A stretch of 64,000 nt of DNA from Pelecanus crispus (lineage: Eukaryota > Chordata > Aves > Pelecaniformes > Pelecanidae). Shown here piece by piece: positions 49,501 through 59,964 of this stretch. Location of the stretch: NCBI RefSeq assembly GCF_030463565.1, contig NC_134676.1:26702728-26766727 (forward strand). Reading direction: 5' to 3'. The notes beneath the pieces were generated by a model. The model saw nothing but the letters and a program-made list of their open reading frames with translations, ran no database searches and was not told the DNA's origin. Made by a program: the position numbers and the translations under genes. Each line of letters opens with the position of its first letter. Position 1 is the first letter of the stretch.

Positions 49501-52500
49501 ACAGGCAAATCTACGTTTCTTTTCTAGTAATCACCTTCTCAAAAAAAAAAAAAAAGCATTCTGGCTATTCTTCCTAAAAAAAGCTGTATTCTCTTTGAGA
49601 AGAATCCAAGCCTCATGGTAAAATTGGCTAAGAAAATTTTCTTTTTTTTTTCCTGACGATGAAACTCACTTTTGAAGACTTTCATGTTTTGCAAGCTTTA
49701 CTTCAGATAATGCTTTGAAACTAAGAAAACTGACAGCTTTCACAAAAATGGTTGTCAGCACACAAGAGGAAGAAACAGCAGAAGCCATTAATTTCAACAC
49801 ACCATATAAGCATCTATTTCCATCAGCTGTTGCTTCAGAGTAACAGAACATAAAAGAACACATTTGTACACCGTATGGATATGTTTCTGAAGGAAAACAA
49901 ATTAGTTCTTCAGAGGAAACAAACTGAAAAAGTCCCTAATGTAGCCTGTGAGCAAGTGAGAATGAATCAGAGGCAAGACTCTTCTACTGGAAACTTTTTT
50001 CTCTGTAAAAGTTCACAGATTGTTGTTGAGTTTTGAAGAGAGTAACCTAAGTTTATTGTGAGAAGATATGAGAAACAGGCCTGCAACTACAGGATTTTGT
50101 TATGTTTTGTATAGTATACATCTCCTAAATAAATAAATAGTCCTCAAAGATCTTTAATACTTCCCAGATTCTTTCTGAAGACAGCTGGGACAAGAATGGA
50201 CAAGACTGACAGAAACATACTTAGGCCAGGTCACCTTATAGCTTAGGCAGGGATCTGTCATGTCTCTCCAGCTCCCTTTGTTATCCTTCTCCTAGTCGGA
50301 CTTGTAATTGGCAGAAAAGGAGAAAAACACAAGATGTAACAGCAGCAGTTCGATTAATTGTAAGAATGAAAAAAAGTAAGTTGAGGGAGCACTACAGATG
50401 GCAGAGGCAGTATATAAAAAGGAAACAGCTTCATACACAGAGGAGTGTTTCAGCCCAAACACTCAGCTACCTTCCTTCACATTCCAGGAGGCCAAACAAC
50501 CAATTGCAACCACAGCCTGCTGGATATATTAGCAATAATGCATGTATTTCAGCTTCATCCATTCATGGACTTCTCAAAGTTAGTCTTACAGGTTTTATTT
50601 TAACTATGGTCCCAGCTGGTAACACAAACTCAGCATTATTTCCCAAAACATGTTATAATTCCATATGTACAGCCACAAATATATTAAGTGAAAGCACTCA
50701 GCTGTAAAAAGCGCTTTATAGTTTTACTGGGCTTATCCTAACAAATCCTGACATGGACTTTAATGTTAATACCTGCAAACTAACTTAGACTGGATGGTCT
50801 AGATTCCTTAAAATCTTTGGAGCCTGGGACTAGCAATACAAACTACAGGGGTTTTGACATTTTAATCAAGATATAGGAGAATGACATACACAATTCAATA
50901 AAGACTGTAAAGGAAGGAACAAACTAAAAAGCAAACAAGATGTTAGGACATACAGAAAGAAGACTGAATAATAATAATGTCATTGTACTGCAAAGTGCAG
51001 TGGTGAACGTTTTTTCCAGAACTATGGAGAATGCTGAAAAATTAAGTGTATTCAGAAGAGAAAAATCATAGAAGATTAAGGTTATGACAAGAGTAAGAGG
51101 AATGAATGGGACTATTCAGCTGGTTTTCTTCCCCAGATACATAAGTGTGTATATAAAGGAGCATTAAAACCATTAAGTTAAAGTATTTTATATTGGCAAT
51201 TGACAGAATTAAGGCTAAATAGCGCATCCTGAGTTATGCCTTATTTATCCACGTGTATATCATAAAACCATTATTTACATTTCAGCTTCACTTACTGAGC
51301 TTCAGGCTAAAAACCAAAGTTCACCTTCAAAAAGAAGGCTTCATTTAAAAATAAATACATATATTTTTTAAGTAAGACATATTCTATTAGTTCTTTGAAA
51401 CCTTTGTTTAAGCAAGTAGGCTTGAGTGTTACAGCAAGTGGGCTTGAGTGTTTCCGGATGTTTTAGATTCTGCTTGTGGATGAAAAGGATTGGATGGATT
51501 TTTAAATCTTCAGTTAAAAAAAGCTTAATATATACAATAGACAAAATGTTAAGCATGTCCATCAAGAATTCATCAAAATATGGTTGACAATTTTTATATA
51601 CATATATACTGAAAAAAGGAAAATAAGGACACAAATATTAGACAAGAAGAAATCAGGTTAAACACATATAAATACCCATGAATAAGGATACTAAAAATAA
51701 CTGTTACAACTGCAAATAAAGCCCGACAAGATCCAGCATGAAGTCAACAAGCATCATGAAAGCTTACAAAAATTGTTTTTTTCCTGAAAATAAAGTACCA
51801 GATTTCAATCTATTTACAGATTTAGCTAAACGTGGACTTGAAAAATTTACACTCTCATGATCAAGTTTTTCTCTTTGAAGACCTTAAGCCCCTTTCCTTG
51901 CCCTCAACAGCATGTACATCAAAGTCTCTTCCTTCTTTCTTCCTCCTTCCCTATCTCCATCACTGCAAAAGAAAATATCATACCTCTCCAGTTTTCACCC
52001 TGCTTTAATCCTTGCAAGGACACACAATTTAGTATTTTCTGCATGTTTAACATCCTTTCCGAGTTTCATCAAGATGCCTTTTTTGAATGGACACTCTGAT
52101 TCTGCATCTTTGCACACCATTTCCCCCCACACCCTAATCTTAGGTCAGATCCAAAGCTGTCCTGGCCCTTGCTTCCAACTATAATTATTACTGGCACTTA
52201 AAGAAACAAAAATGAAGCCACAAGGCACGGACACACTGATAACTCCAAACTTCTGTTAAAAAATGCCTCAGAGGCTTCCTGAGCTGATGGCTAATCTGAA
52301 TCATTGTTAATAGCCACTGAAGGGTCTGTCTCTTTCTGGAACACATGTATACTTAGTGTCCATAGTTAAACTGTGGAAATTATTGCCACAGAGCACGTAA
52401 GGCTGTTTAATAAGAGTTCAATTGTTTTTCCTCTATTTGCAGGCTGTTTTAAAGCCTCACGGATTCATTGAGGGGCCCCTGTTTTTTTCAGTATTAGAAA

Positions 52501-55500
52501 GACTGAAAGAAATAATTCAGTATTTTCTTCCCCTTATCATTCATGATTTATAGATCCCTTTCTTATCTACATGAATCACATGCTTTCCAAACTAAGGTAA
52601 TCTGATTAATTTGCTCTGTCCTTGCACGGAGGCTGTTTGCAGGGAAATACCCTTACTATGCTCACTGCCATCCTTAACTATTCTGATCCTACAGGATGTT
52701 TCAGAGAGGGAGAAACTAAAACTGCAGCATTCAAGATGCAAGTATACCATGGATATACACAAGGTGTGATGTTTGGGTTTTTCCTGTAATAATTCAAAAC
52801 CTTTCTCTCCTCTTTCAGAATGTTGAATGGCAAGCTATTTTCAGAGAACTCCTCAAGATAATTCTCATACCTTTTTCCTCAGGACTAATAGTTAATTAAG
52901 TGCATACAAACGTGCATGTGTACTTTTGGAGGTAGTCATCACCCTTCTGCATGTGAATTGCTTTTTATGTATTGACAATTTCACCTACTGTTTTATTATC
53001 CAACCCAGCCTTTTGTAAGAGAACTTTAAAAAAAAAAAAAACAACCAAAAACCACCAAAACACAACCCAACCAAACCTTTTTGGCATTCAAACATAACCA
53101 GATTTTTCTAAGCAGTTTTACAGTTGCACATCCAGAGCAGTTTTGTATTCTATTCACCTTGCAGACAGGCAGATTTAAGTGATCGGATACATGCCACAGT
53201 TTGTAGTCAGCAACCTCATACCAAGAGTTCAGTTTCCTCACTGATTCAGACTACTAGCCCACCTTCCATCACATCACTGTTTAGAGCATTATTTTTTCAG
53301 AAAGCCCATAAAATCCTGATTTTAAGTCAGCAAACTGTTTTGCTATGAGTTTATATAATAAATCTAGAGGATTTATAGTTCAGAATGTAAACAGAGATTG
53401 GCACATAACCCTTCTGAAACAGACTTTGAGACTATGAAGACTATCACAGCATAATTCAGCATATTTCACCAGTTTCTCAAACAAGAAAGCAGTATTTTCA
53501 ACAAAGTTTATGACCTTCATTTGCAAATCCAGCCATTTTGCATAAACTTAGATTACCATTTCTTCCCTACTGTACAGGTTTTTCAAAAGCCAAGTTTCTT
53601 TAACTATGATTTCTGATGATGTGAGGACACATCTCCAACTACAGATATATTAGGAGACTTAAAAACTCTCTGAAGTGTTTCAATCTCTCCACTGAGTACT
53701 ACCTTAGGTTTTTTTACCAGATGTTTTTCATCAACTTCTTGTCAGCAAGTCACTACTCTGCAACTGCTGGAGGGTGTAGTTCGCAAACTGAGAGGAATAA
53801 AATTGAGCTGGTTGCCATGCAAGTAATTGTACATTTTAATCAGTGCTGCTTTAGTGTCCTCCAATGTGCCCTGCATAGCCTTCTATTCATGTTTTTCACT
53901 GCAGGACCACCATGCACTCAAAAATATTATATGAGGCTTAAAAAAAATATAAACGCACAGTTCAAAAACCAGCTCACTAAGACATCAGTTATTTAAGAGC
54001 CAATGATAAAAACATACATTTAGTAATACAGAACTCATCCATTTATGGGAGCAATGCCACAAATTACGAGTATGAAGCATTGACATCCACTCCCCACTCA
54101 GTTGACTGAGACGTTTTTTAAAGTATACTCTTTTCTTTTTTTTTTTAAGTAATTCTATTTTGCTAGCTATCCTCATCATTAAACTTATCTTCTCCTTTGA
54201 ACTTGTTTCATACTTAGTGAAAATATTTTTTTAACCAAAAGTTAAAATGTTCAGTGCAATATAATTTATTTCTAAGTATTTCATTTTACACAAATCAAAG
54301 TCAAATTAGTTAAAGGTTCACTACTGCAATTCACCATCAAGTATTACACCAACAAATAAATCTACATATGGTTTAGCTAGAGTTTTATGTTCAACTATAC
54401 CAGTATCTGCTTAAAGCAGCTTGAAAGGGAAGCACAACGTAGACTAATAAAGCATTCCAGAATTTAGAAAAAAATGAATATGACGAATTATCAAGCTAAA
54501 AGGCGGCTCTAATCTCTTATTTCCAGTGCTAGATCTCAACATTAGAGTATTTAAAGTCCTTAAAAACTCCTCACATTAAAGTGAATTAACATGCCAGTGA
54601 AAATAATGAATATGTATGCAATGAAACTAAGCGTGCTTTTAAATATATTTAATATATAATTACATTTTAATGTTCTCGTTCCTGGAGATGAATTGAGAAG
54701 TAACAATGACTGTAGGTTCTCACCTATATCAAGATACCGTCAGCTCTCAGTTAAGCAAATCCAGTCCAACTCAGACCTTCAAGAATGCTTGTGGCAAAAT
54801 TTTGCTGGCATCTACATGTAGGTTATGAAACAATTTATCTTACATTTTATCTTTAGTGTAATACCAAGCACATTAAAAAAAAAGCCAAAAAAGAAAAAAA
54901 GCATGAAAAAAGAAAGTCTCCCACAGATTTCACCTGGGGTTTGATCAAACACAGTGCCTACTCAACATGGCTGTGAAGTACTGGCCACAGTTATAAGACC
55001 ATAAAAATTCAAAGTAGCAAGGCAGTTTTTCTCTCTGTGAAGGCCAGTGAACGCAACTGCACATACATGAAAGGTTTTGAAGGCTTTGGGGTTTTGCCCA
55101 TGAAGTTACTCTTTTGAAAGATTTTTTTTTTTTTTTTTAAAGTAACCAGATTTGGTATCCTGTACCAAAGAACACTTTGTATCTTAGTCTTAAGGGACTT
55201 AAAGCTTGATCATATCAAACTGTCAATAACTTCCATAGTCAAATATCAACCACTAACTGGTCCCTCCCCTCCATGCTTTCAGAAGACGACTACACTACAT
55301 ATGGAGGATCTGACAAAATTAACAGTTAACTGTCTGAAATCAAAGGCACCAGAGCACAGGTATCTGCTCTGCTTCTTCCAAATTTTGGGAGAATTACTTC
55401 ACCTTCAGGTTTCCAGCTACTGATGCCTGCTACTTCCCACTTTTCTGCTACGGAAATGTATATTCTTAATGTACAAAAAAATTAGATAGATTTTCATAGG

Positions 55501-58500
55501 AAAATGATCCATCTTGATAAATGAAAAATTTGTGGGATAAATGTGAAACATTTTTAGGATCCGAAATATTACAGCTTTTTTTAGTTCATTAGAGGTCTAG
55601 CAAAAAGAGCATCTTAAAATTCATTTAGAATTCAAAATTAATGCTAGATCCATAAATATTGTTTGATTGTGGCTTTCAGTTCATAATTGTCTTCCAGATT
55701 TTTGGAAAAATATAGATAGCCCAAAACATGTAATACAGCATTTGAATATCAAGCTTCACTTGCCTGATGCTTATGTTACATCTGAGAGTCTGGAATCAGA
55801 AGAAATGGACCGGTAATCCAAACAGTGAAATTAACATGCTAAATAAAACTCACTGGTTGAATGCTTTTAGATAGTGTTACATCTAAACCAGCAACAGTCC
55901 AGAAATAATGAAACTTAAAAATGCCTACACAAATTCAGCACAGCTTTTAATGTGTATAGAAATTGTAATACTGTGTTCAATTCCTTTATTATACCTTCTC
56001 CAGCATTTAGCAAACATAATTATAGTTCTGACTGTTTGCCTAGCTTACCAATGCAACTTTTCACACTTACCTTACAAAATATGGTCATACTAGACACACA
56101 GAGTATGTCTAGTAAGCATATCTTACATTTTAATCTTGAAATGAGTACAGACTTGCTTCTTTGATGAGCATTTCTCAATTTGATAATACCATTTATTATG
56201 ACTTGGCTTCTATTTGTGTGTCCCCCATAAAGGCCTTGCTGCAAGCAGGATTATTCCCGTATCATATATATGAAAAAATTTAAGTCCTAAACACTGCTGT
56301 GCTTGCACTGTCCAATTTTTTCAAGAATGCATGGTATCTGGTAAGCATTTAGCCATGCTTAGAAGGAGATCCCCATGGATTTGAGCAGCACTTACAAATA
56401 CTAAGCATTTCCATGAACAAAACTAGATTTCTGAAACTGGGAGCCCGAAAAATGAGAAATGTATCACTACTGCACACATTGTTCTAGGGTCAGATGACTT
56501 AGTCCATAATTAAATAGAAATTTTGGCAGAAGTCGATTTTCCAGAGTGACATTTCATTTTGTTTCATAATAAGCCATCCTTTTCTCTTTCCATAATCTTC
56601 TACCCTTTTCATTATGTTTTCCAAATTCAGCAGTATTTAAGTGCTTCACAACACAGCTTTGATTCCTCACCCATAATAAATGATCCATCCTTCACACTAA
56701 ATGAGGCAAAACACACCTGGAAAACTAGCATACAATCAAGTTAAAATACAAAAACAAAACAAAAGACTTCTATCATGGACAACAATAATCGCATTTTCAA
56801 GCTTCTAAATGTTTTAAATTTTGTTGTCAGTTGTTTTGGGTTTCCCCCCCAAAAAAAAAGGAATCTGCAGAGAATATAGCTGTCCTGCTCTAATAAGCCT
56901 CTGCTGAGTGGACAGAATTTTGTGCTTGTTTCTCCCTTCCCGGCTGTAGGCTTGTCTCTTGCTAAAAGTGTCACAGCAACAGCAGTTAATTTAACACCCA
57001 TGATATATCTTCCAATTTTTATGTGTTGTTCCAAAAGGAGAAGACACTATACACTCTTCTCAAAGATTATAGGCAAAGCAATTAATTTCCTCATAAACTC
57101 ATTCTGAAAATTGACAAAATGAAACTTATTAAAATACTCATTAAAACCCCCAAATTCTTAAAAAACAAACTAAAATAACTTCCCCACAAATCAAAAACAG
57201 ATACCTAATAGAGAAAAGGTCTAAAAATGTTAAATAATTACGGAAGGCATATGCAACCTTGACTAAGCACTGATATTTGTATTCAATCTTAATTATCCTT
57301 GTAACTTATTTTTTCATCTTAGTAACACATTCTGCAGGTTATTCCTTCTTTACCCTGCCCTACATCCAAACTTTATCTTTCTCCTTGTCACTCTTCATAT
57401 GTAAACAGTATTGTATGTTCACAGCTCCCCTTTCACTGAAGCATCAGAAATAATTCTGTTATGCATGAAAATAGAGCTAACCCCAGCCATAATGGTTTAT
57501 AGAAACCTAAGGATTTCTGCTCCATTATTAGGCCTGCCAGAAAAACATATCCAGCAAGTTAACACAAACCATTTTGTACTCAAGTTCTATTTATAAAGCA
57601 ATTCTTCTACCCTAGCTACCCAGCATAATATATATTTTGTCATCATAGATACAAGTACTGCTTTCTCTCAAACAATGAAATGAAAAACAAGAGATGGCAT
57701 CTTTCTCTACCACATAATACAGATGACCGAGTTTTATAACTCAAAAATTGCCAAGTTAGGAAGAGAACTTAATGTACATTAGATGCAACTATGTACAACT
57801 AAAATAATCAACCACAGAACACACCTCTGAAGTTTACTGTCGTGGTTTAACCCCAGCCAGTAACTAAGCACCACACAGCTGCTCGCTCACTCCCCCGCGG
57901 TGGGATGGGGGAAGAGAATTGGAGGAGTAAAAGTGACAAAACTCGTGGGTTGAGATAAAGACAGTTCAATAGGTAAAGCAAAAGCTGTGCACGCAAGCAA
58001 AGCAAAACAAGGAATTCATTCACTCCTCATTGCCAGGCAGGTGTTCAGCCACCTCCAGGAAAGCAGGGCTCCATCACGTGTAATGGTTACTTGGGAAGAT
58101 GAACGCCATCACTCCGAACGTGTCCCCCAGCTTTTATTGCTGAGCATGACGTCATATGGTGTGGAATATCCCTTTGGTCAGTTGGGGTCAGCTGTCCTGG
58201 CTGTGTCCCCTCCCAGCTTCTTGTGCACCCCCAGCCTACTCACTGGTGGGGTGGTGTGAGAAGCAGAAAAGGCCTTGACTCTGTGTAAGCACTGCTTAGC
58301 AGTAACTAAACCATCCCTGTGTTATCAACACTATTTTCAGCACAAATCCAAATCATATAGCTACTATGAAGAAAATTAACTCTATCCCAGCCAAAACCAG
58401 CACCTTTACCAAGGTTATAAATATACAATTTACAAATACAAATACAAAAAATAGACAATTAGGTATTTTAAAACCGGAATTCAAGAGATCATTGAGGTTA

Positions 58501-59964
58501 AAAATAAATAAATAAATTTTAAAAACCCCACCAAAACACAACTCTCAATTCATATTCCCTACTCAATGTATTTATCTTTTCTTGTTTGACAAAAGAACAA
58601 CAAAATAAAATCTTTTCCTCTGCTACAAATTCAAATAAAATGGGAACTATTTCATCATGCTTTGAAGAAGGCTTATTAAACGTAGTGTTCATAACCTTCA
58701 ACAGTATGATACATCTGAAAAAAATATTCATCCCAATTCTCTACACAGCAACATTTATCATTCAGTGGAAAAAACCCCGCTTTTAGTTCAAATATCATCA
58801 CATTACCTCACTGAGTTAGATTCAGATTGCTAACTTTCTGAAAAATTACTTTATGGACACAGCAATAGCTCAAACTGAAACTAGTTTTGGAATCATAAAT
58901 CCTCTTACCTTCATCCCTCATTCTATAATCAAAACCAGAGAAAAACACTGTATTTTTAAATTGAAACCAGTAAAAGCAATGTTGGCTAACTGAGCAAGGT
59001 GCCAAGCTGAGATAAATCAACATTTGCAATACAGGTTAAATGAAACAAACCCATTTTAGCTTCTATGTTACAACACATGTATTAGAAGAATCAGAAGGCT
59101 ACAGTCTTAGTAATCTGCATAGGAGCTAAGGATTTTATCAAAAGTACTTCCAAGATGCAATAAAGATGACATTTGTTATTTTTGGTTAAGTATTTAAAAT
59201 CAGAATTATTTTTCAATAAAACATATGCATTATAAAACAGTTTTACTGAAATGTAGTATTCTTCAGTGGGCTATACTTTTTTGGCTTTTAGGAAAAGATA
59301 CTGTTAAAGTGTTAAAGCAAATTATATACTTCTAATATGCTTCCACATTTAAGTGTTTCACAACATTACATAAGAAGCTACTGACTTCTCATGGTTTATC
59401 AGATTATCGCAGAAAACTAGAATTAAAAGTAACTTCCTGTATAATGTTTTAAAAGAATTAACAATAGCATAGGTACTGTACATATGTCTCTTTCTATATT
59501 AATCAGTATTCCCAGTAATCACAAAACTTTAAGTTTCACCTATTAAATTCAGCAATTAGTTTGAATAGTCAAACACAGTAAGTTAAACAAGTGATGGTTA
59601 GCTACATATGCCAGAGACATCCTCACTCTTCAAAAGCACTCCTCCATGTGGACGAACCAGTAAAATAGGGTCAACCTCTAGTGGAGAAACCATCACTGCA
59701 TATACTGCATAATAAAAGTAATTAACAGTAAATAGTAACTAAAAAGCATGATTCCCCCATTAATAAGAAGTTCAGTTACCTTTACCATACCTTTATCTGC
59801 TGTCTTCTAAGCATCGCAAGTTCCCTCATATCTCGGAATGGCTGTAGTAAGTACTGGTAGAGCTCCGTGGTAGCTTCTGCAAGACTACTGTAGGCTTCAT
59901 CTTCCATTTGATACAGTTCAAGCAGCTCTACCATGCTTTCTGTGTTCTTATGTTTTTCCAGAAG
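20624..59964 (-). CDS. JMY: JMY, 3' two-thirds of the gene (nine exons, N-terminus outside window)
   Basis: Junction-mediating and regulatory protein: an actin nucleator that works alone through tandem WH2 domains and also activates Arp2/3; it also acts with p300 in the p53 response and shuttles between cytoplasm and nucleus (family knowledge). Joining 59964-59791, 49251-49101, 46261-46092, 38173-38008, 34163-33976, 27508-27422, 24840-24745, 23942-23390 and 20931-20624 gives 1893 bases, exactly 630 codons plus TAA, with matching phases at all junctions. Residues below are numbered within this 630-residue fragment. In order: helical/coiled-coil region 1-344, low-complexity linker 345-448, polyproline 449-466, WH2-A about 501-518, WH2-B 533-550, WH2-C 564-580, connector helix 597-612, acidic tail with Trp628. 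Human JMY is just under 1000 residues, so about 350 N-terminal residues are missing here. WHAMM is the nearest paralogue, but three WH2 motifs and the close match of every exon favour JMY. Confidence 0.94.
20932..23389 (-). other. JMY: JMY intron (last intron)
   Basis: Runs from donor gtaatg at 23389 to acceptor ctgcag at 20932. It separates WH2-A from WH2-B. It holds the direct/inverted AT repeat at 22795-22860 and a 118-codon minus-strand frame at 22271-22627 without recognisable domains. No transposon is recognised. Confidence 0.9.
22795..22860. repeat. 21-bp perfect direct repeat enclosing inverted copies
   Basis: The same 21-mer, beginning TTAATTTCCAATTATTCC, occurs at 22795-22815 and 22840-22860. 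The 24 bases between contain two copies of ATTATTGGAATAA, which is the inverse of the repeat core. The whole block can therefore fold as alternative hairpins and carries many TAAT cores. It looks like local duplication plus inversion rather than a transposon. Confidence 0.85.
23390..23942 (-). CDS. JMY: JMY exon with polyproline tract and first WH2 (fragment residues 345-528)
   Basis: The 553-base exon has acceptor actttag and donor gtaatg. It opens RYPGQVILKSTRLRLAHARR, a basic conserved patch. A Ser/Glu-rich linker of about 80 residues follows, then a proline-leucine tract at residues 449-466 (bases about 23578-23632) that in this family binds profilin-actin or SH3/WW partners. The first WH2 motif follows at about 501-518, with the core HLFDSSQLVSAKKKLKKT. 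The exon ends QRRR plus one base G, so the first and second WH2 motifs lie on different exons. Reading from the internal Met at 23864 would miss the first 26 codons. Confidence 0.94.
23943..24744 (-). other. JMY: JMY intron, 802 bp
   Basis: Short AT-rich intron with GTAACA donor and TTTAG acceptor. Nothing else recognised. Confidence 0.9.
24745..24840 (-). CDS. JMY: JMY exon (fragment residues 313-344)
   Basis: The 96-base exon, phase 0 at both ends, lies between acceptor ttctcag and donor gtaaca. It encodes 32 residues, KRDQLQDEEERKSSWVSQER followed by QKTLDRLRTFKQ. The charged sequence ends the helical domain. Like the previous exon it is symmetrical, so a transcript lacking it would remain in frame. 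Confidence 0.93.
24841..27421 (-). other. JMY: JMY intron, about 2.6 kb
   Basis: Unique AT-rich sequence with a poly(A) run near 25730-25746 and a T/G-rich stretch near 26230-26267. The 106-codon plus-strand frame at 25397-25717 has no recognisable feature. No transposon seen. Confidence 0.88.
27422..27508 (-). CDS. JMY: JMY exon (fragment residues 284-312)
   Basis: The 87-base exon, phase 0 at both ends, has acceptor tttacag and a perfect donor gtaagt. It encodes EICIAKHNEKIQQHHQSEEE followed by YKMHHTIQL. It is a short symmetrical exon, so skipping it would keep the frame. The His/Gln-rich middle is the most variable part of the helical region. Confidence 0.92.
28549..28584 (+). repeat. 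(AC)n followed by A25
   Basis: A short AC repeat runs directly into 25 A residues. This can be the degraded 3' end of a retroposed sequence or a compound microsatellite. The 200 bases to its left match no element I know. Confidence 0.8.
29505..29525 (+). repeat. Poly(A) run
   Basis: About 21 A residues in intronic DNA; no linked element recognised. Confidence 0.8.
30170..30215. repeat. Trinucleotide tract (TTG)n/(TAG)n/(TAA)n
   Basis: Successive TTG, TAG and AAT-type triplets in one 46-bp tract, a compound trinucleotide microsatellite. The 79-residue minus frame with a Tyr run (30157-30396) is just its translation. Confidence 0.75.
33976..34163 (-). CDS. JMY: JMY exon (fragment residues 221-283)
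   Basis: The 188-base exon lies between acceptor aaaacag and donor gtatta. Its first two bases AG complete a Glu codon (G from the previous exon), giving EKRDEVVYYDTYESMEAMLE and running to AYLRNKK in phase 0. The Gln/Lys/Glu-rich segment EELQKLQQKIRQLEARRG is a clear coiled-coil stretch with heptad-like leucines. The sequence is very close to vertebrate JMY as I know it. Confidence 0.93.
34164..38007 (-). other. JMY: JMY intron, about 3.8 kb
   Basis: Donor gtgctt at the 38007 side is weak; acceptor aaaacag at the 34164 side. Unique AT-rich sequence; no transposon or supported coding sequence seen. A 98-codon plus frame at 36141-36437 is rich in Ser and Lys from AT-rich codons and looks random. 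Confidence 0.88.
38008..38173 (-). CDS. JMY: JMY exon (fragment residues 166-220)
   Basis: The 166-base exon starts after acceptor tttag with ATG CAG AGC (Met-Gln-Ser) and ends TCA G before donor gtgctt. It encodes MQSLKGGTEAIAHLDQLEAD, then a Tyr/Leu/Glu-rich helix ending LESIRRLMS. The internal Met is not a start, because the reading frame is continuous with the exon at 46092-46261. The donor is weak after +2 (GTGCTT instead of GTAAGT). Skipping this 166-base exon would shift the frame, and reading through the donor meets a stop after nine codons. Confidence 0.93.
39355..39650. mobile_element. Old CR1/L3-like LINE 3' fragment, diverged
   Basis: Pieces in order resemble a repeat common in reptile and bird genomes: ctgaattaaaccaaagatcc with atcttactcaataccctgtt after it, then gtgatacctccc, then aatttgtcctatctc, and finally a part ending cagctcaattaaacact. 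The same order, but with many substitutions and gaps, suggests an ancient CR1-type copy. I assign this from memory of the repeat, and the orientation is not certain. Confidence 0.5.
39885..40980 (+). mobile_element. Solo LTR of an avian endogenous retrovirus, GC-rich family, antisense to JMY
   Basis: Begins TGTATTGGG and ends CCACCACA, flanked by a perfect 5-bp target duplication GTGAC (39880-39884 and 40981-40985). No internal retroviral genes or second LTR are present, so it is a solo LTR left by recombination. It has a weak TATA-like catttaagaagg near 40061 and an A/T-rich aataaa-like signal near 40790. The centre carries six spaced copies of a cccacgctggagcag motif. The sequence reads as an LTR family widespread in birds. 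It is much more GC-rich than the surrounding intron. Confidence 0.88.
40305..40566 (+). repeat. Tandem repeat inside the LTR (six copies, period 46-53 bp)
   Basis: cccacgctggagcag or a 1-3 base variant starts at 40305, 40358, 40409, 40457, 40506 and 40552. Spacers between copies share pieces such as gaaggactg and gacctgtg, so the repeat unit is about 50 bp with irregular drift. It lies within the solo LTR and keeps reading frames open on both strands (plus 40011-40685, minus 39995-40648). Confidence 0.85.
42676..42775 (-). mobile_element. CR1 LINE 3'-end fragment
   Basis: cacagaatcacagaatagtt, then ttggaagggacctttaaagg and tcatctagtccagcctcctg, is the complement of the conserved CR1 3' tail, which ends in ATGATTCTATGATTC-like octamers. 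About 100 bp remain; the rest is truncated at the 5' side, as usual for CR1. The element is oriented with JMY. Confidence 0.85.
46092..46261 (-). CDS. JMY: JMY exon (fragment residues 109-165)
   Basis: The 170-base exon has a strong pyrimidine tract before acceptor gtgtag and donor gtaatt. It begins with CT, which completes the split Ala codon, then reads VYDRMRADQKKFGKAAWAAA and ends HALKEE in phase 0. The middle, with alternating hydrophobic and charged residues through VERMEKLQYAVSKETLQLM, looks like coiled coil. Length and both phases fit its neighbours exactly. Confidence 0.93.
46262..49100 (-). other. JMY: JMY intron, about 2.8 kb, containing a solo LTR
   Basis: One fifth of this intron is the solo LTR at 48339-48941. 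The 152-codon plus-strand frame at 47404-47862 is the longest in the intron but has no recognisable domain. The rest is unique AT-rich DNA. Confidence 0.88.
48339..48941 (-). mobile_element. Solo LTR, family B copy 1, same orientation as JMY
   Basis: On the minus strand it begins TGTCCTGGTTTCG and ends CCACGGCA. A perfect 5-bp target duplication ACACA flanks it (48334-48338 and 48942-48946). On the minus strand a CRE palindrome TGACGTCA (48692-48699) is followed by TATATAAA (48675-48684) and later ATTAAA (48475-48470), so promoter and poly(A) signal point the same way as JMY. An ATT/AAT-rich tract (about 48490-48575) is longer than in copy 3, making this copy 603 bp. No retroviral coding region is present. 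Confidence 0.9.
49101..49251 (-). CDS. JMY: JMY exon (fragment residues 59-109)
   Basis: The 151-base exon lies between acceptor ttttcag and donor gtagtt (only moderately close to consensus). It encodes ISIENDYLGPRRIESLQKED and continues to EITAKTQK; the last base G is the first base of an Ala codon completed by the next exon. The sequence is helical and rich in Lys, Glu and Gln, as expected for the central coiled-coil region. A solo LTR (48339-48941) sits only about 160 bases downstream of the donor, inside the next intron. Confidence 0.93.
51411..51452 (+). repeat. Tandem duplication, two copies of a 22-bp unit
   Basis: agcaagtaggcttgagtgtt and agcaagtgggcttgagtgtt lie two bases apart with one difference. 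This is a small local duplication in intronic DNA. Confidence 0.8.
57839..58404 (-). mobile_element. Solo LTR, family B copy 2 (distinct subfamily), same orientation as JMY
   Basis: Ends match copies 1 and 3 but the middle differs, with no ATT-rich tract. A perfect 5-bp duplication TTTAC (57834-57838 and 58405-58409) sets the borders, with the terminal T of the 5' TG apparently mutated to G. CRE TGACGTCA is at 58147-58154. The TATA box is weak (minus CAATAAAAG, 58131-58139), and the ATTAAA of the other copies is replaced by ATTGAA. This looks like an older or different subfamily with a damaged promoter and poly(A) signal. Confidence 0.88.
59791..59964 (-). CDS. JMY: JMY exon (fragment residues 1-58)
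   Basis: The 174-base exon starts after a pyrimidine-rich acceptor ending ctacag and ends at AAG before donor gtatgg, phase 0 at both ends. It encodes 58 residues starting LLEKHKNTESMVELLELYQM and ending LRRQQIK. The charged helical sequence, with regular Leu/Glu/Tyr spacing, fits the start of the JMY/WHAMM central helical domain and contains no stop. The preceding exon must end in phase 0. It lies either at 62798-62829 (candidate) or outside the window. Confidence 0.92.

Larger units (their letters stand above)
49252..59790 (-). other. JMY: JMY intron, about 10.5 kb (largest in window)
   Basis: Contains the solo LTR at 57839-58404, a 22-bp tandem duplication at 51411-51452 and poly(A)/poly(T) runs (for example near 53029-53041 and 55122-55138). 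No supported coding sequence. Frames of up to about 113 codons (50366-50707 plus) look random. Confidence 0.88.
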